Part shown: positions 1-12,791 of the stretch, piece after piece
How positions within the stretch are numbered: the stretch's first letter is position 1
Layout: each line of letters begins with the position of its first letter
Assembly: GCA_030248195.1 (NCBI GenBank)
Contig: JASAND010020062.1
Coordinates: 114,503-178,502 of the forward strand
DNA from: Trissonchulus latispiculum
Taxonomy: Eukaryota > Nematoda > Enoplea > Enoplida > Ironidae
Direction: 5' to 3'
DNA length: 64,000 nucleotides
The notes under the pieces: model-generated
Database searches by the model: none
What the model was told of the DNA's origin: nothing
The model's input: the letters and a program-made list of their open reading frames with translations, nothing else
Position numbers and translations under genes: made by a program

Positions 1-2618
1 ATATCAAATATTTACAAAGTTTTCAACATTCTGTGAAGATAAATAAATTGAAAAAATTAAACGATTCGCTATCATTAAGTTAATTTAAAATATTCTTAAA
101 GGACTATATCAGGGAAATCCTCCTGGAACAAAAAATTCTTTATTATCCCAATTAGATTTGCGTATGTATGTATATATGTAATTGCAGTTTGAATTATATA
201 GGTCACTTTGAAATTGTAAGTGGATTTCTGTGCGTACAGTCTGATGTCGTTGGTTATTCTACGATGAATGCGGCTATTTCAGCAACCTCCATTTGGGGAC
301 TACTCAAGTACAGCTACTACTGCATTTGGTAAAAGTTCGAAAAACCTATTCACGTGTGCATAATGTACAACTATAAATATTAACATGCCACTAGACATGC
401 TTTATGTTATCAGAGCAAAAACTATGCTGTTGCTTTCGCATCAATCATACCATCTAGCCTCTAGCCCCCCTCCCCCAACGCTTCCACATTGCCTCTCTCT
501 GGGTCTTTTCGCACAGCGAGTTAAACGAGTTAGAATTAAATCTAACTAAATCTAACCTTTTTGCGTGCAGTGTTAAAAAAGTTAAATATATAGTTAGTTT
601 TCACTCGCTTGCACGGTTAAACGAGTTAAAATGTGTTAACTCTACTCCTTTAACTCTCGTGCAAAAAGGCCCTCTGACACGAACTTTGTATAGGAAGTGG
701 TCCGAAACAGTGATTCCCTCATTAATTTGAATTAAGTGTTTTCGGTTAGGCGACAGCTATCAATTTAACATTTTGTCGAATTCTAGAAATCGGCAAGGCA
801 TTTTGCTCATTTCAAGAAATTGAAACTCTTGCAAGACTCTTGCGTATTTCTAAAAATTAGCTAAAATATTGTCGATTTCTAGAGTTCGACAAGGCTGTTG
901 CTAATTTCTAGAAGTGAGCGAAATTGTTTGCCGATTTCATCGGCAATTTTGGGAATTAGGCAACATAAATGTACTAGTGATCTATCGGCCTTAAATTTTG
1001 CTAAACAAAAAATTTGGATCAGGTTCAAGCTAAATTTCTGCAGAAAATAGATTTTTATAGGAATTTTTGTTGGTTTTTTATTAAGTTTTCATTCGATACA
1101 TTCAACATTTGCCCCTCCCCACGCCTTACAGGAACAACTATCTTCGAGATAACTGATTCCAAAGTTCTTTAACAAACTGCAACTACATGTTATTTTGATT
1201 TTTGTTAGATTGTTTTTTGAATTTTCTTTTAATTTAATTTTAATTTTCAGTAGGGCTTTACTTTCTGCTGCAGGCAGGTAGGTAGGTTGTGTGTGACATC
1301 AAAGAAATTTTCATAAATTCTTTGCAAAAGTGTGTCACCAAATTACCTTCCAAAACTGCAAACGTTCTGGTCAAGTTTGTGAAGAAGCAAGAGTGTATCA
1401 GTTTTCAAAGCCGAGAACTGTGGAACAAATTAGCATAAAAGACAAGAAAAATATCAAACTGAGCCTGTCGCTTCCTTTGCGATGAAAATTTAGGTTAAAC
1501 TTAAGAAGTTGTTTGTGAATAACTGGTCCGCCAGTGGGTACTTAGGAGTTTGGTTGTTTATGATGATAGTGTTCAAGTTAGCTCTGTTGTTGTGATGACT
1601 GATGGCGATTTATTTTAACTGAACTTTTGCTTTAGTTTCAGTCTTCTAGTCTTTTGTCCAAAGCATAGTTACATTTTTAGTTTTCAAGTTATATACAGTT
1701 TTAGCAAAGGAAAATAGGGTTTATGTTTGGTGCTCCAGAACACAATATATAATTAATAGGTATATAACATTTTACTGGGTTTCTTTAGGAACCCTAAAAT
1801 TTGAAGGGGCGATTAAAGCTTTTCAGCTTGAATTATTCCCAAATTTTTATCACATTCACTATTTCAAATTTTCCAAAGTATTTAATTTCAGCGCCTTCAG
1901 CGGCAGTTCTGCAGCTGCGCTACTTCCGGTGCAAAATTCTGATGGAATAAATTCTAATTCTAAAATTCTAATGGAATAAACAAGAAAGAAATAATTTAAA
2001 TTCAGTAATTTACATTATATATAGTTACATGCAACAGTTTAAATTTAGTCATTTATGCATATACATAGTTACAACAATTTTAATTCAGTCATTTAGATAG
2101 TTACAATTAATTTGCAAATAGTTTCGTATATTATTAATTTTGAGTGTTAACTATGTACAATTAATTTGCAAATAGTTTCGTATATATTAATTTTGTGTGT
2201 TAACTATGTGCTATGTTCCACACTTACCTATATGCGTAAAAGACAGTGTTTGCTCACTGTTAACTAATGCTAACTTATCCCAGTGCAAAACCGGTTTTAA
2301 CCAGTTCGCTATTGAACTTATCTGGGCGCCTGCCTGTCTAAAATGCAAATAGTTTAGTTTAACTGTTAAGAACAGTCATCTGATATTAGTTCTTGGAATG
2401 ATTAGGACACAGGTAAAGTTTATATGTCTATTGGTCGAAACCGGTTTTGTTGACTTGTTGGTCATGTCTGTACGTCGTATGCCACTTCATCTTCGTTTTT
2501 AACAGGAGTTATGGCCCGGAGTTATTAGTTACGAATTAAAGAATTTCGGTCTAATTTTCCTCTAATTTAGAATGCTATGTAGTTTAGGGTGGTTTTGTAG
2601 AATGCAAAAAGTTTATTT
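1..2618. other. Upstream non-coding DNA, no gene seen
   Basis: AT-rich. It holds the miniature element at 508-672, a near-duplicated 60-bp block at about 2,100-2,210 (TTTGCAAATAGTTTCGTATA twice), and a short GC-rich patch near 1,891-1,930 after a TTTCAG that could be a non-confirmed exon. Nothing else supported. Confidence 0.6.
508..672. mobile_element. Miniature TIR element, GTTAAACGA subterminal word
   Basis: The left end GGTCTTTTCGCACAGCGAG and right end CTCGTGCAAAAAGGCC are flanked by CTCTG on both sides, a likely 5-bp duplication. The interior carries GTTAAACGAGTTA-type words in both orientations. It is non-coding. Confidence 0.65.
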
Positions 2619-3153
2619 GGATCTTTTGCGCTCCCCCCAGCCCTAACTTTTGTTTTTTGAGCACTTACTTCGAAATTGTGTATGGATGCATACTGGAGGC
2701 TAATGAAATCAAAAAATTTTAAATTTTAAAAAAATTTATATTTTAGTTTGAAGGGACCAACGGGAACCGAAAAAATTTTAAAATGTTTTGCTGAAAACTT
2801 GCACACAGGGGTTTTCAGGGACACTAATCACGAATCTGAAATCCGGTTTTCGATTCAGCTTTTCGTTAGCTCAGTAGAAGCTTACATAATAAACTTAAAA
2901 CTTTAGCTTATACTGAGCTAAACGAAAAGCTGAATGGAAAATGGATTTCAGATTCGTACTCAGCGCCCCTGATCCAGTATGCAATTTCAGCAAAATATTT
3001 TTAAAAGAATTTTCGGTTCTCCTTACCAAACTAAAATTTAAAATATTTTCAAATTTTTGAATTCAGCAGCCTCCACTATGCATCCATTCCATACACAATT
3101 TCTAAGTCAGTGGTAAAAAATCAAAAGTAGGGCGGGGGAAGCGCAAAAAATCC
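2619..3153. mobile_element. Foldback family A, copy 1
   Basis: The ends are inverted: GGATCTTTTGCGCT at the left, AGCGCAAAAAATCC at the right. Arms of about 250 bp share GGAGGCT, AATTCA and TTTGGTAAGG-like words. It is non-coding. Other copies are at 3,827-4,386 and 46,952-47,509, with a fragment at 17,725. Confidence 0.8.
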
Positions 3154-3826
3154 GTTCGTTTCAGTTAGCTTACTCCCAATTATTAGCATCAGTTTAACTG
3201 GTTTTAACTGGTTTCGATTTGACCTTACGTTATCTATGTATCTGGGCAACGGCATTATATCATAGAATTTCTTTGAGTTAATGAAAAAGCCTTTGTAGTT
3301 TGCACAAACGAGTTTACAGCCTACTGTTTGCTAAGTAGGCGGGGCTTGTTATGCAAATTGCAATGATTGCCGTTTTCTTATCTCAAAAATGTGGTGCAAA
3401 TTTTTGATTGGATGACCCAGTTTTTCATTAATTACTTGCTAGGGTGAATTTTAGTCTGCATTTATCTGTGAGTGCAGAATGGTCGGTTCGGAGGCTTAGT
3501 AGAATTTTGTGATTTTTTCAGTTCTAGATTTTTAACAGATAATTTTTCATTTCTTAACCTTTGTATAACACTTTGCATTTTCTTTGATCATTTATTTCTG
3601 CTTTTAATGTTACCCGGGAATTCTGTAAGTTTTAATATGAATTTATTTGGATTAATTTATTTCTTAGTTCTTTAAATCATTAGATCTTCCTCAGTTGTCG
3701 TTTTAGGTTTGTCTCACCTGATTTGAATATTCATTTAATTTTTGTTTTCAGTTTTAAGTCCTCGTGTTTTATTATTTGTGTGTTCATTTTACAAGCTAAG
3801 AATTAATTTAAATGTGAAAATAAAAC

Positions 3827-4386
3827 GGGTCTCTTGCGCTTCCCCCACCAGCTATAACTTTTGATTTTTTCGACCAATAACTTTGAAAATTGGTCTGGGT
3901 ACATACTGGAGGCTTATAAATTCAAAAATTTTAAAATTTTAAAAAATTTAAATTTTCGTTTGGTAAGGGGAACCAAAAACTTTTTGAACAAAATTTTGGT
4001 GAAAACTTGCATAGGGGGTTTTCACGGGCGCTGATCACGAATCTGAAACCCGTTTTTCGATTCAGTTTTTCGTTAGCTCAGTATACGCTAAAGTTGTAAG
4101 TTTAACGTGTAAGCTTATACTGAGCTGACTAAAAGCTGACTCGAAAAACTGATTTCAGAGTCGTGCTCAGCGCCCCTGAAAACCTCCGTATGCAACTTTT
4201 CAGCAAAATCGAAGACAAAAAATTTTTCGTTTCTCCTTGGTGTCCCCCCTTACCAAACTAAAATTTAAAATTTTTTAAAATTTTAAATTTTTTTAATTTT
4301 TGAATTCATAAGTCTCCAGTCCATATTTCAAAGTTAATGGTCAAAAAATCAAAAGTTATGGCTTGGGGGGGAAGCGTAAGAGACCC
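3827..4386. mobile_element. Foldback family A, copy 2
   Basis: The ends GGGTCTCTTGCGCTTCCCCC and GGGGAAGCGTAAGAGACCC are inverted copies. The arms mirror copy 1, including TCGATTCAGTTTTTCGTTAG and its complement. The two copies lie 0.7 kb apart in the same orientation class. Confidence 0.85.
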
Positions 4387-4724
4387 AATAAAACTTCTAG
4401 ATGCCAAGCTTTCCGTTAGATTTCAGCTGCTATTGAGAAGTGTTAGAATTATGGAATTTTTGTGAGTCAGATTAGCAGTTCGTTGGCGCTGGCGTTTAGG
4501 TTCTCTGCTAAACACTTAAGGTGCCTTCATAGTCGCGAACGCAGGTGAACGCGCGTCGACCCATGCCGACTTGCGTCTACAAACGTTAATATGATTTTGC
4601 GCGCATCAACGTGCTACAAATGGGGGCGTTGACGCGCGTCAATGCCTCCAAATGTAGCATGGCAGTGTAGCGCGTTGACGGGCGTCTACGCACGTCGACA
4701 GGCGTCTACTTTGCGACTGGAACT

Positions 4725-4964
4725 ATGAAATCAGCATTAAATTTGCTCGCTCCTATTTTATTGACATTCATATTTCTTGTAATTGTCATAAATATAGATA
4801 CCAAATTGCCCGTTTGGTATCGGGCCGTCGGCCGTAGGGTGAGGGAGTTACTGTTCTTGAGAGTTCGCAGGCTCTGCCTAGTCGAGGTGGATTATCTGGA
4901 AAATATCCCAGTATCAACACCCACCCGTTTCAAATCAGTTCCACGGCCCACAACACTGTTGTAA
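4725..4964 (+). other. 79-codon ORF of uncertain reality upstream of CPEB
   Basis: This open frame starts at the edge of a GC-rich inverted-repeat element (about 4,521-4,730). It encodes a hydrophobic stretch, then a basic region with RRVRELLFLRVRR. Base composition is more coding-like than its flanks. A possible acceptor (AAATATAG) and donor (GG followed by GTGAGG) lie inside it, so part could be an upstream CPEB exon joining 5079 in phase 0. I have no family match and cannot separate a small gene, an exon and chance. Confidence 0.2.
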
Positions 4965-5078
4965 AGTGAATTTTGAAAACTTTGGTAACTATATATATTG
5001 GCTCATTTACGTATGTAAATTAAGTTAAATTTTTCAAGTTTATATAATATAGTATTAAAATTATATCTTTCATTTCAG

Positions 5079-7755
5079 CCCACCTCTGGGACCACCGGTC
5101 CCCAGGGTGTTGGTGGTGCGGCCGGGGGTCAGTCCTTTTCTCAGGACCCGGGCGGGACCGATGGCAGTGGACCGCCGCCGCATTCCACGATGACGGCAGC
5201 CAACGAACTGCGAGAGTGTCTCAGACTTCTGGATTCGGGCAACAGCGATGAAACGGCGGCCATTCAGAAGATCAACTCACTCCTAAGCGGCAGTCTGGAT
5301 CTGAGCAATCTGGCTTCGCTGGCTGCAGCCTCCACGGGTGTGTCGGATAAACAGGGTAATCTTTGGATGCTTTGCTCTGTAAAAGTTAAGAAAACCCTCC
5401 AAAAATTGACTTTTCTTTAGAAGTGCTTATTTTCCACTCTGAAAATTGATTCTAGCAAGAGTACATAATAACTAAGAGTGTGCCAAGCGTCACGCTCTCA
5501 GTTATCCAGCGAAAAACATCATCTGCACAATAACGGCTGACCCCCCCCCACAACTGAGTACCTGGTGACCCCCCCCCACAACTGAGTACCAGGTACACAA
5601 TTGTGTACAAGCACTCGCTTGTATGTTTACATGTTGAAGCCAAAAACATTCCATCAACAGCTGGCCACTTTTGAGCTTCAACATGTAAACATACAAGCGA
5701 GTGCTTGTACACAATTGTGTACCTGGTACTCAGTTGTGGGGGGGGGTCACCAGGTACTCAGTTGTGGGGGGGTAGGCCGTTATTGTGCAGATGATGTCTG
5801 CAGCCTAATAACTAAGAGTGGGACGCTTGTCACACTCTTAGTTATTATGTACTCTTGATTGTAGTAAGGGCAGAATTTTGTTGACAAGCCTGTGTTTTAG
5901 CCGTCGAAGGAGTTAAGATTTGGATTTTAGGGTAAACTCGGCGAAGTGTTTCATAAGCACAGTGTCTAATGAAGAGATTTCCTATTTTCTTAACGCCCGC
6001 TGTTCAAATCTTTAAGTGATAGATTTAAGACGGAGTCGGGACAATCCTAGTGTAATAGCCTATTTCTGTCAAATTGCTGCTTAGCTGAAGGCTAAGCCAT
6101 AGTTTCTGTCAGCTTTGAAAAATAGTAGCATAAAAGTAGGATTATTGCAAATTAGGAATTTTTTGTAAACTTTAAATCTAATTCCATAGAATTTGTTTGC
6201 GTGTTGGAGTCTTGAAAATTCCTTTTAGTTCTGATTCTAAATTGATATAGCCTTCATAAGTAAGCTTTTTAATAGCAACAAGCAAATGATTGTTTTCTTG
6301 CACTGAATTAGTGACTAGACTTGAAAATATTAATTTGACGGAGATTTGATCCTCCACTGTTACAGTTTCAGAATTGATGTCCTCAGTATTCCAACAGCAA
6401 CAACAGCAACAGCAACAACCGCAGCAACAACAGCATCGAACAAACTCATCGTCTTCTACTGACTCGCAGCATCAGCAACAGAGTAAGTTTTGATACCGTG
6501 TTTTGGCCCAAGTTTTGATTAATGGTAAAAAATATATATTAATGCAATGATATTTATATTACTGTTCAAATTAAGCTTAGAAAGCAAATGTATGTAGTAT
6601 CAATGTAATTTTTAATTAAAACAAGTTAATACAAATGTCAGATTTTTAGTTAACAGTTCTCTTCTTTTGCCCCAAGTTTAGGTAGGACATTAATCGTTTA
6701 ATCTTTTCAAGAAAGCGTTAGAGTTAAGTTTATTCGTTTATTCTTTTCAAGAAGCGTTAGAGTTAAGTTACTTAAGTTTATATTATAACTTATTAGTTAA
6801 TTACTTAAACTAAACTTAAATAACTTTTAGTAACTTGGCGTTTCTAATTTCTACTGTCATAAAAAGGATCCAGTAGTTAAGTTTAACTCTGATCTTAACT
6901 CTTAACTCTTTTTATTTCAGAGGTCCCATCCAGCGAGGCTTCTAGTCCCATCGGAACGGCAAGCGGACGGGCCATTCGAGGCATGGGTCATCAGCATCAT
7001 CAGACCTCCACCCCCGTCAAACCCACACCTCCTGTTTTTGGGTGAGAGTTGAACCTTAAACTGTAAATGAAGTTCATTTAAATTAGGGCTTTCGGTTTTT
7101 GGTAATTTGGAAATTCGGTATATGCGGTAAATGAGCCTAGAAACACCGGCCCGTTTTCTATTTGTCACTGTTCCATCATTCTCGTTTCTGGCGGGGGTGG
7201 AAAAGAGATGTAAATTAATTTCTGCCTTTCTTGCCATTGCTAATTTTAAAGGGAAAGTTTGCTGATTTTTGTTGAAAACTACACTTGATGTGCTGTCATC
7301 GACGACATTGATAATACTGTAACTGAAAAACAGTTCCTAAACCTTATCCTAAAAGTTTTTGTCTGTTTATTTTCTAAGCTTCCTTACATCAAGCTCAACT
7401 GACTTCAGTCGCCAATTTTAAGCCTGGATTGCCCTGATTAGACTGCAATTTTTATGGTTTTTATTATTTCCATTTCCGTTTTTGTTTTTCTAGAGACGAC
7501 ATTCATCACCAGGAGCCATCTCATACCACCAGCATCCCCGCGTCCATGTCTGCGGCGCTGCAGCGCTCTGCCACCGTGGTCTCCCAGCCAGCGGCCTACG
7601 AGGCCTATCTGGCCACTCCGGCCACCCTGAGTTTCTGGGATCCGATGGGTCTGGCTGCCCGAGCGGGGAGTCCCACGGAATCGGACGGGGCGAGTCCACT
7701 CAGTTCCAGCGGCTCTTCGGCGACCCTAAGCATGACCTATCTGAGAGATCTGTTG
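5079..7755 (+). CDS. CPEB N-terminal low-complexity and polyQ exons
   Basis: Four exons (5079-5355, 6372-6482, 6921-7041, 7494-7755) encode the region before the RRMs. The first is Gly/Gln/Pro-rich, then carries a leucine-rich stretch (residues about 38-90) that looks helical. The second encodes Q9-P-Q4 from mixed CAA/CAG codons, followed by a Ser-rich stretch. The others are rich in Ser, Pro, Thr and His. In Orb2 and related CPEBs a Q-rich N-terminal region drives prion-like assembly; whether that holds here is inference. Exon-intron joins use GTAATC, GTAAGT, GTGAGA and GTATGT donors. Confidence 0.88.
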
Positions 7756-10700
7756 GTATGTGTTAAGGTTGAAGATTGCTTCCTTTGGTAGAGTTGCACA
7801 AAATTGAAGCTGATTTTGGCCAACTGAAAGGCAAAGTTAGACCAATACTGTATATATTATGTACTCTTGGCTGTAGCAAGAGCACCTATTAGCTAACAAT
7901 GTTACAGCAGGCAGGCTTTCTGTTATCAGCTCCAGGTACATGCTCTGTTCGCTAACGGTTGGCCTGCATCCACAGGGTATATCGACTTAGCTTGTATTAG
8001 CTTTGATACAGTTAATTAATAGATTTTTCTCATAGCAATAAAATTTCTCATGGTATTTCAGAGTAGCCTGAATATGTCCGGCGGGGCAGCGCTCACTTCA
8101 CCGGGCCTGATTGGCTCGCCCATCTCACCGATGCTGCCAACGAGTCCGCCGATCAGCCCCTCTCTGGAGGACTCCGCTCTCTTCTCAACCGACTTTCAGA
8201 CTCGCCTCAATGCCTGGAGTAACCTGTTCTCAACCAACGCAGCCGATCCCTTCAGTATCGAGAAGGCGGCCAAACTGTATCGAAATGCTGCCGGTAGGAT
8301 AGAGGGAACGAATTTGGAGAAATTTAAGGAAAAGGTTTAAATTTTGGGAAAAAACAATTGTAGATTTTAGCTCAATGGTAGTACGTCTGACTGGCTATGT
8401 ACTGGTCGGTGGTTCGCTCTTCAGTATGAATAATTTTTCAAATGTTTACAGCTGTTTCATAGCATCCTGCATGATTATATTAATTTTTAATTTAAAATTA
8501 ATTTTCGCTTATTTCAGCTGTCTGCGATGCGAACTGTACCTGGAGCGGTCAGTTGCCTCCAAGAAACTACAAGAATCCCGTCTACTCGTGTAAAGTCTTT
8601 GTCGGTGGTGTGCCTTGGGATATTACCGAAGGTATCCATGGTATCTCCTTAATTGCATTAGAAAATAAATGACATGGAAATATACAGGGTGTCAAGTAGT
8701 AATTGAGCACCACTACCTCCCTGGTTGATGTTTGAAACCATAGGATTGCGGGGTATGCTGGTGTTCAGCCAGGTTTGCCTCTCCAAAAAATCTGGCAAAG
8801 ATGTTTACCTTGAAGAAAGAAACGGTAATGCTGAGCTCTAAAGAATTGTGACGGGCAATTACACGTTTTAAAGCAAATGGTATACAAGGATCAGGTTTTT
8901 CTGGACATTACTAAAAATGCTAAACGTTTGCTTACATTCAGTTTTGCCTAGTCTTGTCAAAACGAGGCAGAATTTTTCGGTGGTAGTCCGACCTCGAAAT
9001 TCAGAATTTTATTTTCGTGACATGTTCTCTGTCCTATTTTAGCAACTTTGGTGCAAGCTTTCAAGCAATTCGGTCCTGTGCACGTGGAATGGCCGGGACG
9101 TGAGGCCAGATTCGCCAAGGCCGGTGTTCGATCTTCTGCCAAAGGAAAAGGTGCAACTTTTCGCAATACATAATCTCATAAAAAGTTTCAAGTCAGTTCC
9201 GTGAAGCTAGTGTTTCATGAAAAATTGAATGGCTCCTGCGAAATTCAACCAAAGTTTCAGACTTTATACAGGAATGAGTTGAGTAAAAGCTACTCGTGAA
9301 AAAAGGCGTCTGACATTGTGTTTGTTCTACAGTTAGTATCGCACTGTTTTTGATCTGTTTTAGATGGTTTTATTTTTTAGCATTTTTTGTTATATTTTAG
9401 GATATGTGTACATGATCTTTGAGAATGAAAAGTCGGTGAAAGCTCTCCTCCAGAACTGCAATCGGGACTTCTCCAGCACCGGGGACTGGTACTTCAAGCT
9501 GACCACTCGACGGCTTAGAACCAAGGAAATCAGACAGGTTAACAATAAGATTTTAGTTTTATTTTTTATAATTTTGACATTTTTTGTTTTCATTTTTATT
9601 TTTATATTTTTCTATTTTTTATTGCCATTTAACTGACATGAAAATCGTTGCTTATTAAGCTTATTATAGACCAAACTTATTAGCTAATTAGCTCAATATA
9701 TGTGTATTAACTTTATTATTTTTAAATATCCCAGGTGGTAGAATGTTGCCTATCCGCAATTTGAAAAGTTTTCATTTTACTTTCTAATCTTTTCCGCTTA
9801 TATTTTAGGTTCAAATTATTCCCTGGATTATCAGCGATTCCACCTACGTTCGCTGCAACAACCAGCGTATGGATCCGCACAAGACGGTTTTCGTGGGCGC
9901 CCTGCACGGGATGGTAACTGCGGAGGTTCTGGCCCTGGTTCTGAACGATCTGTTCGGTGGCGTCGTTTATTCCGGAATTGATACGGATAAATACAAATAT
10001 CCCATCGGTTAGATTTGGATTTTCGAATATGAAAAAATGGTTTGACAGTTTATGAACGTATGTAGTTTCTAAGCGTAGTAATGTGTTCTTGTATTTGATG
10101 TAGTGTGGATGGGGCTGAGAAAGTTATTATCTTTGTACTAAAGGGTAATTTTTGCAGTCATTTTATTTCCAAGCATTTACCTGGGGATTCTGTTCGATGT
10201 GTCTGCTTTCGCTAGAATTTCCTACCTGGGATGATCAGATTCAGATCAGTTGATAAGCCATTTTTAGCAGAAATTCCTCATGATAAACTTGACGATAAAA
10301 TGTTTATTTGCAACTATTTTGTGCGAAACTCGTTTCAGGATCTGGTCGGGTCACTTTCAACAATCAGAAAAGCTACTTCAAGGCGGTCTCGGCGGCGTTT
10401 GTCGAAATCAAAACTCCCAAATTCAATAAGAAGGTACATAGTCCGGCCCGAAACTCGTTTTCAGCTTATAATCGATACTTAATTAAGTATTAATTATTAA
10501 TTAATGAATTGACAGTCAATTGATGACCGTGTAGATTTAAGACATTACGGCATTTTTGAATGTTAGTAATTTCATTTTTCAGATTATGGCAATGCTTTAT
10601 TTTATTTTTTAAGTTAAATATTTTAAATTTTATTTAACATTAAACAGTAAGGTTGCTCCAGTTTCAGTTAACAGAATTAAAATCATCCATTAGCAGGAGA

Positions 10701-12791
10701 CCAGCTATAACTACTAGCTAGCTATTTTACAAATGATTTATCCTGTTTTCGATATTTTAATTTAAAATTAGTTTTCGGATATAAATATTCTCCAGAATAT
10801 CTGTTTCAGGTTCAAATTGATCCATATTTGGAGGACTCGGTCTGCTCGATGTGCTCCAGCGCACCTGGACCCTACTTCTGTCGTGAGATGATGTGCTTCA
10901 GATACTTCTGTAAAGCCTGCTGGCAGGTAGATAACATAAAATTATATCAAGAGTGCATAATTGCCCTATATTTAAGAAGAAGAGTAAGCCACTAGAGGAA
11001 ATCTCTTCAGTGCATTGCGTGATGGTGCTCCGCCCATAATACGCGAATGATCCCCCGTTTGAGGAGGGGGGTCGACAACTTCCCCCCAATTAGTTTGGTG
11101 GTGGGGGTCACAACAGTCACACAATCAGATTGCAGGGACCCCCTCCGGTTTGGTAGGGGGTGGATAGAGCAGCGGATTAAGTTTCAGCTTATTTTCAGAA
11201 AGGGTCTCCGTTTGGGATGTAGGCAACTGAGGGGAGGGGGGTCGCCAACAGCCAATCAGATTCAGCCATTAAACTTAGTCTGACACTCTTTTTGTGCTCC
11301 GATTGTGCTCCGATTGAAACTGAAAAGAAATTATTTTGGATCGCCGACTAAAACTGAAACGGAAGCAAAAACTGAAATGGCCTACTGAAACAACTACTCG
11401 GAACTCCTCAGATTCTGACTAGACAAGCAATCCTGTAGCCAACTAAATTAAATCAAGTGTTTAAAGTTGAAAAGAGCATTTTCCAATTCAAAAAGTCTTG
11501 GCCATATTGCGTCATGTGTTTGCCCTGGCCGACATTGTCTGTCGGACGAGCCCTAGCGGACAGACCAGGGGCTCCATGATGGTGATTTAATCCCCATAGC
11601 GGAGGAAACAGCGCTCCCCATAGCGGAGGAATCAGCGATGTTTAGCCACCACGGAGGCCCACATAAACACATGATAGCGGCAGACCAAGAACAGAGCACA
11701 GTGGGAGCTTTCTAACATTATAACAGCAACGCAGACGTGCAACATCAGCGCAACAGGTTTTACAGTGTTCAACCGCAGTCGACTCATACAGATTACTGCG
11801 AACCACTCATTACTGTTATTCACTGTAGAACACTTGTGCACGTGCTCGTTTGAATTAGCATGTGAAGACCACCTACGAAATAGAATTGCTTTGAAGTAGC
11901 GAACTGGCGAAAATGTTCGTAGGCTGAGTAGGCCTAGCCCGTTGAGATCGCAGGTGCCCGAGGGCACCCTAGTGCGGTAGTGGTCAAGAAAAATTGTCCA
12001 TGCCCACTGCGGTGTTTATCTACTAGCAAGAGTGCATAATTGCAAGAAGAGTAAGCCAGTAGAGAGCTCTTCTTTAGTGCATGGTTGTGAGGAATAAACT
12101 GCCGTCTTCTGTGTTAAGATGTTTTTACATTTTAATGGCAGCAATACAGAAGCTTACTGGTGTGTATATTATGTAAGAACTTCAGAATATCCGGGATAAA
12201 AATTAAACTATTTTCTATGTAGAATCGTAATTAACGTTTGACTTCGTGAATGAATTGTAACTTATAAATAACGTGAAAACTTAAACATATGGGTAGTTAA
12301 GTGATCTATTTGCTTTAAATATTTATTATTCTAATTTTTATTTTATTTTCTAATTAACATATGATCATTTCTATGTCTTTCACATTTTCTAGGGCCAGCA
12401 CGGAACCCTGGAGATTATGCGATACCACAAACCGCTGATGCGAAACACGCGAGTCAGCACTCGGCGCGACTTCAGCGCTATGGGCGGGGGAGCCGGTAGC
12501 GGGGGCGTGGCCCTCGGTTCGACGAGCGGGACAAGCGGGGCAACCGGCGGCCGGCCAATGGGCACGGGCAGTGGACTTGGCACCCAGCAGCAGCCCGCTG
12601 TTCCCGCTAGCGTGGGGTCTAATCTCAGCCCGAACAAATCTTCGTCATCGGTTTTTCACAGTTCGGTCTTGTCGGCTCCCGGAGGTCTCAACCCGAATAC
12701 GAGTCTGAACGGGTCTGCCCTGAGTGCTGTCAGTCTGCCAAATGCCAGCTACAACCTCTACAATACCTCATTTTTCAGCAGTTTTTATTAG
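5079..12791 (+). CDS. CPEB2-4/Orb2-type cytoplasmic polyadenylation element-binding protein (5' end missing)
   Basis: Coding exons are 5079-5355, 6372-6482, 6921-7041, 7494-7755, 8062-8293, 8518-8631, 9043-9150, 9401-9537, 9809-10007, 10339-10433, 10810-10926 and 12393-12791 (stop TAG). All phases agree and give 723 residues. The N-terminal part is low complexity with a glutamine run. RRM1 begins near residue 350 ([12 protein letters not shown]), RRM2 near 480 ([11 protein letters not shown], then SGRVTFNNQ), and a ZZ-type zinc domain near 563 ([27 protein letters not shown]). CPEB proteins bind U-rich elements in mRNA 3' UTRs and control poly(A) length and translation in the cytoplasm. RRM wording matches the CPEB2-4/Orb2 branch rather than CPEB1. 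The first exon found starts at an acceptor, so an upstream first exon is missing; ATG 5190 is an in-frame fallback start. The tail after the ZZ domain is unusually long. Confidence 0.93.
5456..5857. mobile_element. Palindromic MITE family B, copy 1
   Basis: The ends are CAAGAGTACATAATAAC and its complement. The whole 402 bp is a near-perfect palindrome centred near 5,650, including mirrored CATGTTGAAG and GTACCAGGTACAC words. The flanks ATTCTAG and ATTGTAG look like a 7-bp duplication with one change. It lies in the first CPEB intron; the open frames on both strands are palindrome artefacts. Confidence 0.88.
8362..8425 (+). repeat. tRNA-like sequence in CPEB intron
   Basis: TTAGCTCAATGGTAGTACG (A-box-like) and GGTGGTTCGCTC (B-box-like) are about 40 bp apart. 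The cloverleaf is incomplete. Confidence 0.4.
8518..10433 (+). CDS. CPEB tandem RRM1-RRM2 exons
   Basis: Six exons (8518-8631, 9043-9150, 9401-9537, 9809-10007, 10339-10433, continuing to 10810) encode both RRMs. RRM1 includes [11 protein letters not shown] (RNP2-like) and [13 protein letters not shown] (RNP1-like), with the CPEB signature VEWPGR between them. RRM2 includes [11 protein letters not shown], then [20 protein letters not shown] and FVEIKTPKF. These are near-diagnostic for CPEB proteins. The segment between WPGR and KGYVYM is short and basic and lacks the Cys-Pro-Pro seen in many animal CPEBs. Confidence 0.93.
10810..12791 (+). CDS. CPEB ZZ zinc domain and long C-terminal tail
   Basis: Exon 10810-10926 carries the first zinc-ligand cysteines (CSMC, then FCREMMC and FCKAC). 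Exon 12393-12791 completes the domain with His ligands in [18 protein letters not shown]. The same exon continues for about 110 residues rich in Gly, Ser and Thr before the stop. CPEB proteins usually end within about 20 residues of PLMRN, so this extension is a lineage feature or a different terminal exon. The intervening 1.47-kb intron is full of repeat copies. Confidence 0.9.
10947..12105. repeat. Repeat-filled CPEB intron with direct copies
   Basis: CAAGAGTGCATAATTGC followed by AAGAGTAAGCCA occurs near 10,950 and again near 12,024 in the same orientation. Between them are GATCCCCCGTTTGAGG-type stretches and a doubled CCCCATAGCGGAGGAA near 11,592. No convincing exon was seen. Confidence 0.6.

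Noticed and set aside
1891..1930. GC-rich patch after TTTCAG as a CPEB 5' exon
   Set aside because: Only about 37 nt before a weak donor, and no frame gives a convincing link to 5079.
5452..5858. Overlapping ORFs on both strands
   Set aside because: Mirror images produced by the palindromic MITE.
11632..11967. 111-codon minus-strand ORF
   Set aside because: It lies in a repeat-filled CPEB intron, with no domain and no splice context.
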